DNA of 34,130 bases from Microvirga sp. 3-52. GTDB taxonomy: Bacteria > Pseudomonadota > Alphaproteobacteria > Rhizobiales > Beijerinckiaceae. The notes under the pieces were generated by a model. That model was given only the letters and a program-made list of their open reading frames with translations. It searched no databases and was not told where the DNA came from. Shown here one piece after another: positions 33,936-34,130 of the stretch. The translations under genes and the position numbers were made by a program. The DNA is taken from contig NZ_JAHAMK010000003.1 of the NCBI RefSeq assembly GCF_018383585.1, positions 180,259 to 214,388 on the forward strand, in the 5' to 3' direction. The number at the start of each line of letters is the position of its first letter. Positions within the stretch are counted from its first letter, which is position 1.

Positions 33936-34130
33936 GAGGCTGACTCAAAAAGACTTGTGGTGTTTCAGGGTCTTGCGAGCCGTCTTGTCAGCATCCGGAT
34001 ATGAGCGATGAAGACCCAAGCCACCGCACTTTCAATGGAGGCTTCGAAGTCCTTGGCCAGGCGGCGGCAGCGTCCAAGCCAACCGAAGGTTCGCTCCACG
34101 ACCCAGCGGCGCTTGAGGGCCGCAAAGCCT
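33936..34130 (-). mobile_element. IS5-family insertion sequence, one end (continues past the window)
   Basis: The IS edge is placed at about 33936, where GAGGCTGACTCAAAAAG begins and the host SEC-C frame breaks. The transposase of the element is encoded on the minus strand immediately inside. The other end, and so the terminal repeat and target duplication, lie outside the window. Confidence 0.7.
33965..34130 (-). CDS. IS5-family (IS427-like) transposase, C-terminal fragment
   Basis: The last 54 residues of a DDE transposase: [29 protein letters not shown], then [21 protein letters not shown] and TGA 33965-33967. The [21 protein letters not shown](F/Y)-E motif holds the catalytic Glu of the DDE triad and is diagnostic of this group. 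The N-terminal part lies beyond the right edge. Confidence 0.9.
   Translation of the reverse strand, partial: GFAALKRRWVVERTFGWLGRCRRLAKDFEASIESAVAWVFIAHIRMLTRRLARP

Overview
The window looks like chromosomal DNA of an alphaproteobacterium of the order Hyphomicrobiales, most likely a Methylobacteriaceae/Microvirga-like genus. This is inferred from high GC content, the set of small stress proteins (DUF2382/YsnF type, YidB type, DUF6766 type), two good matches to the alphaproteobacterial general-stress (EcfG) promoter, and a GC-rich dispersed repeat typical of the group. No rRNA or tRNA gene was seen.

Layout. 1-5.7 kb: a DMT exporter; divergent glycine/arginine/aspartate-rich secreted proteins; an OmpR-type response regulator and histidine kinase translationally coupled to one of them; a glycine-rich TPR protein; a DoxX-like membrane protein. 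5.7-12.0 kb: after an AT-rich leader come a large RTX protein with two HasA-like (hemophore) domains, a TonB-dependent receptor with heme-receptor motifs, and a second, small HasA-RTX protein. 12.4-17.4 kb: a FecR/VCBS/VWA protein ending in a similar C-terminal export tail, then a CHASE2 adenylate cyclase. 17.4-20.4 kb: MFS transporter, dispersed repeat, a probably frameshifted Cys-rich gene, and a short-chain dehydrogenase. 20.5-24.6 kb: a multi-PAS/GAF hybrid histidine kinase and a single-domain response regulator on the opposite strand. 24.6-29.7 kb: tandem SemiSWEET half-transporters and a general-stress cluster. 29.7-34.1 kb: accessory DNA with an MFS remnant, about 1.3 kb of gene-free sequence with strong hairpins, a serine recombinase, a papain-like/C39-like peptidase, and a SEC-C protein whose 5' end is cut by an IS5-family element that runs off the window.

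The most interesting unit is 6.2-12.0 kb. Three HasA-like domains on two RTX scaffolds flank one heme receptor gene. All three keep the Tyr/His pair that binds heme in classical HasA, but none shows the second (His32) ligand. The inferred scheme is that both hemophores leave by type I secretion through closely matching C-terminal tails, fold on calcium, bind heme and deliver it to the receptor. The export ABC/MFP genes and TonB are not in the window, so the system would depend on genes elsewhere.
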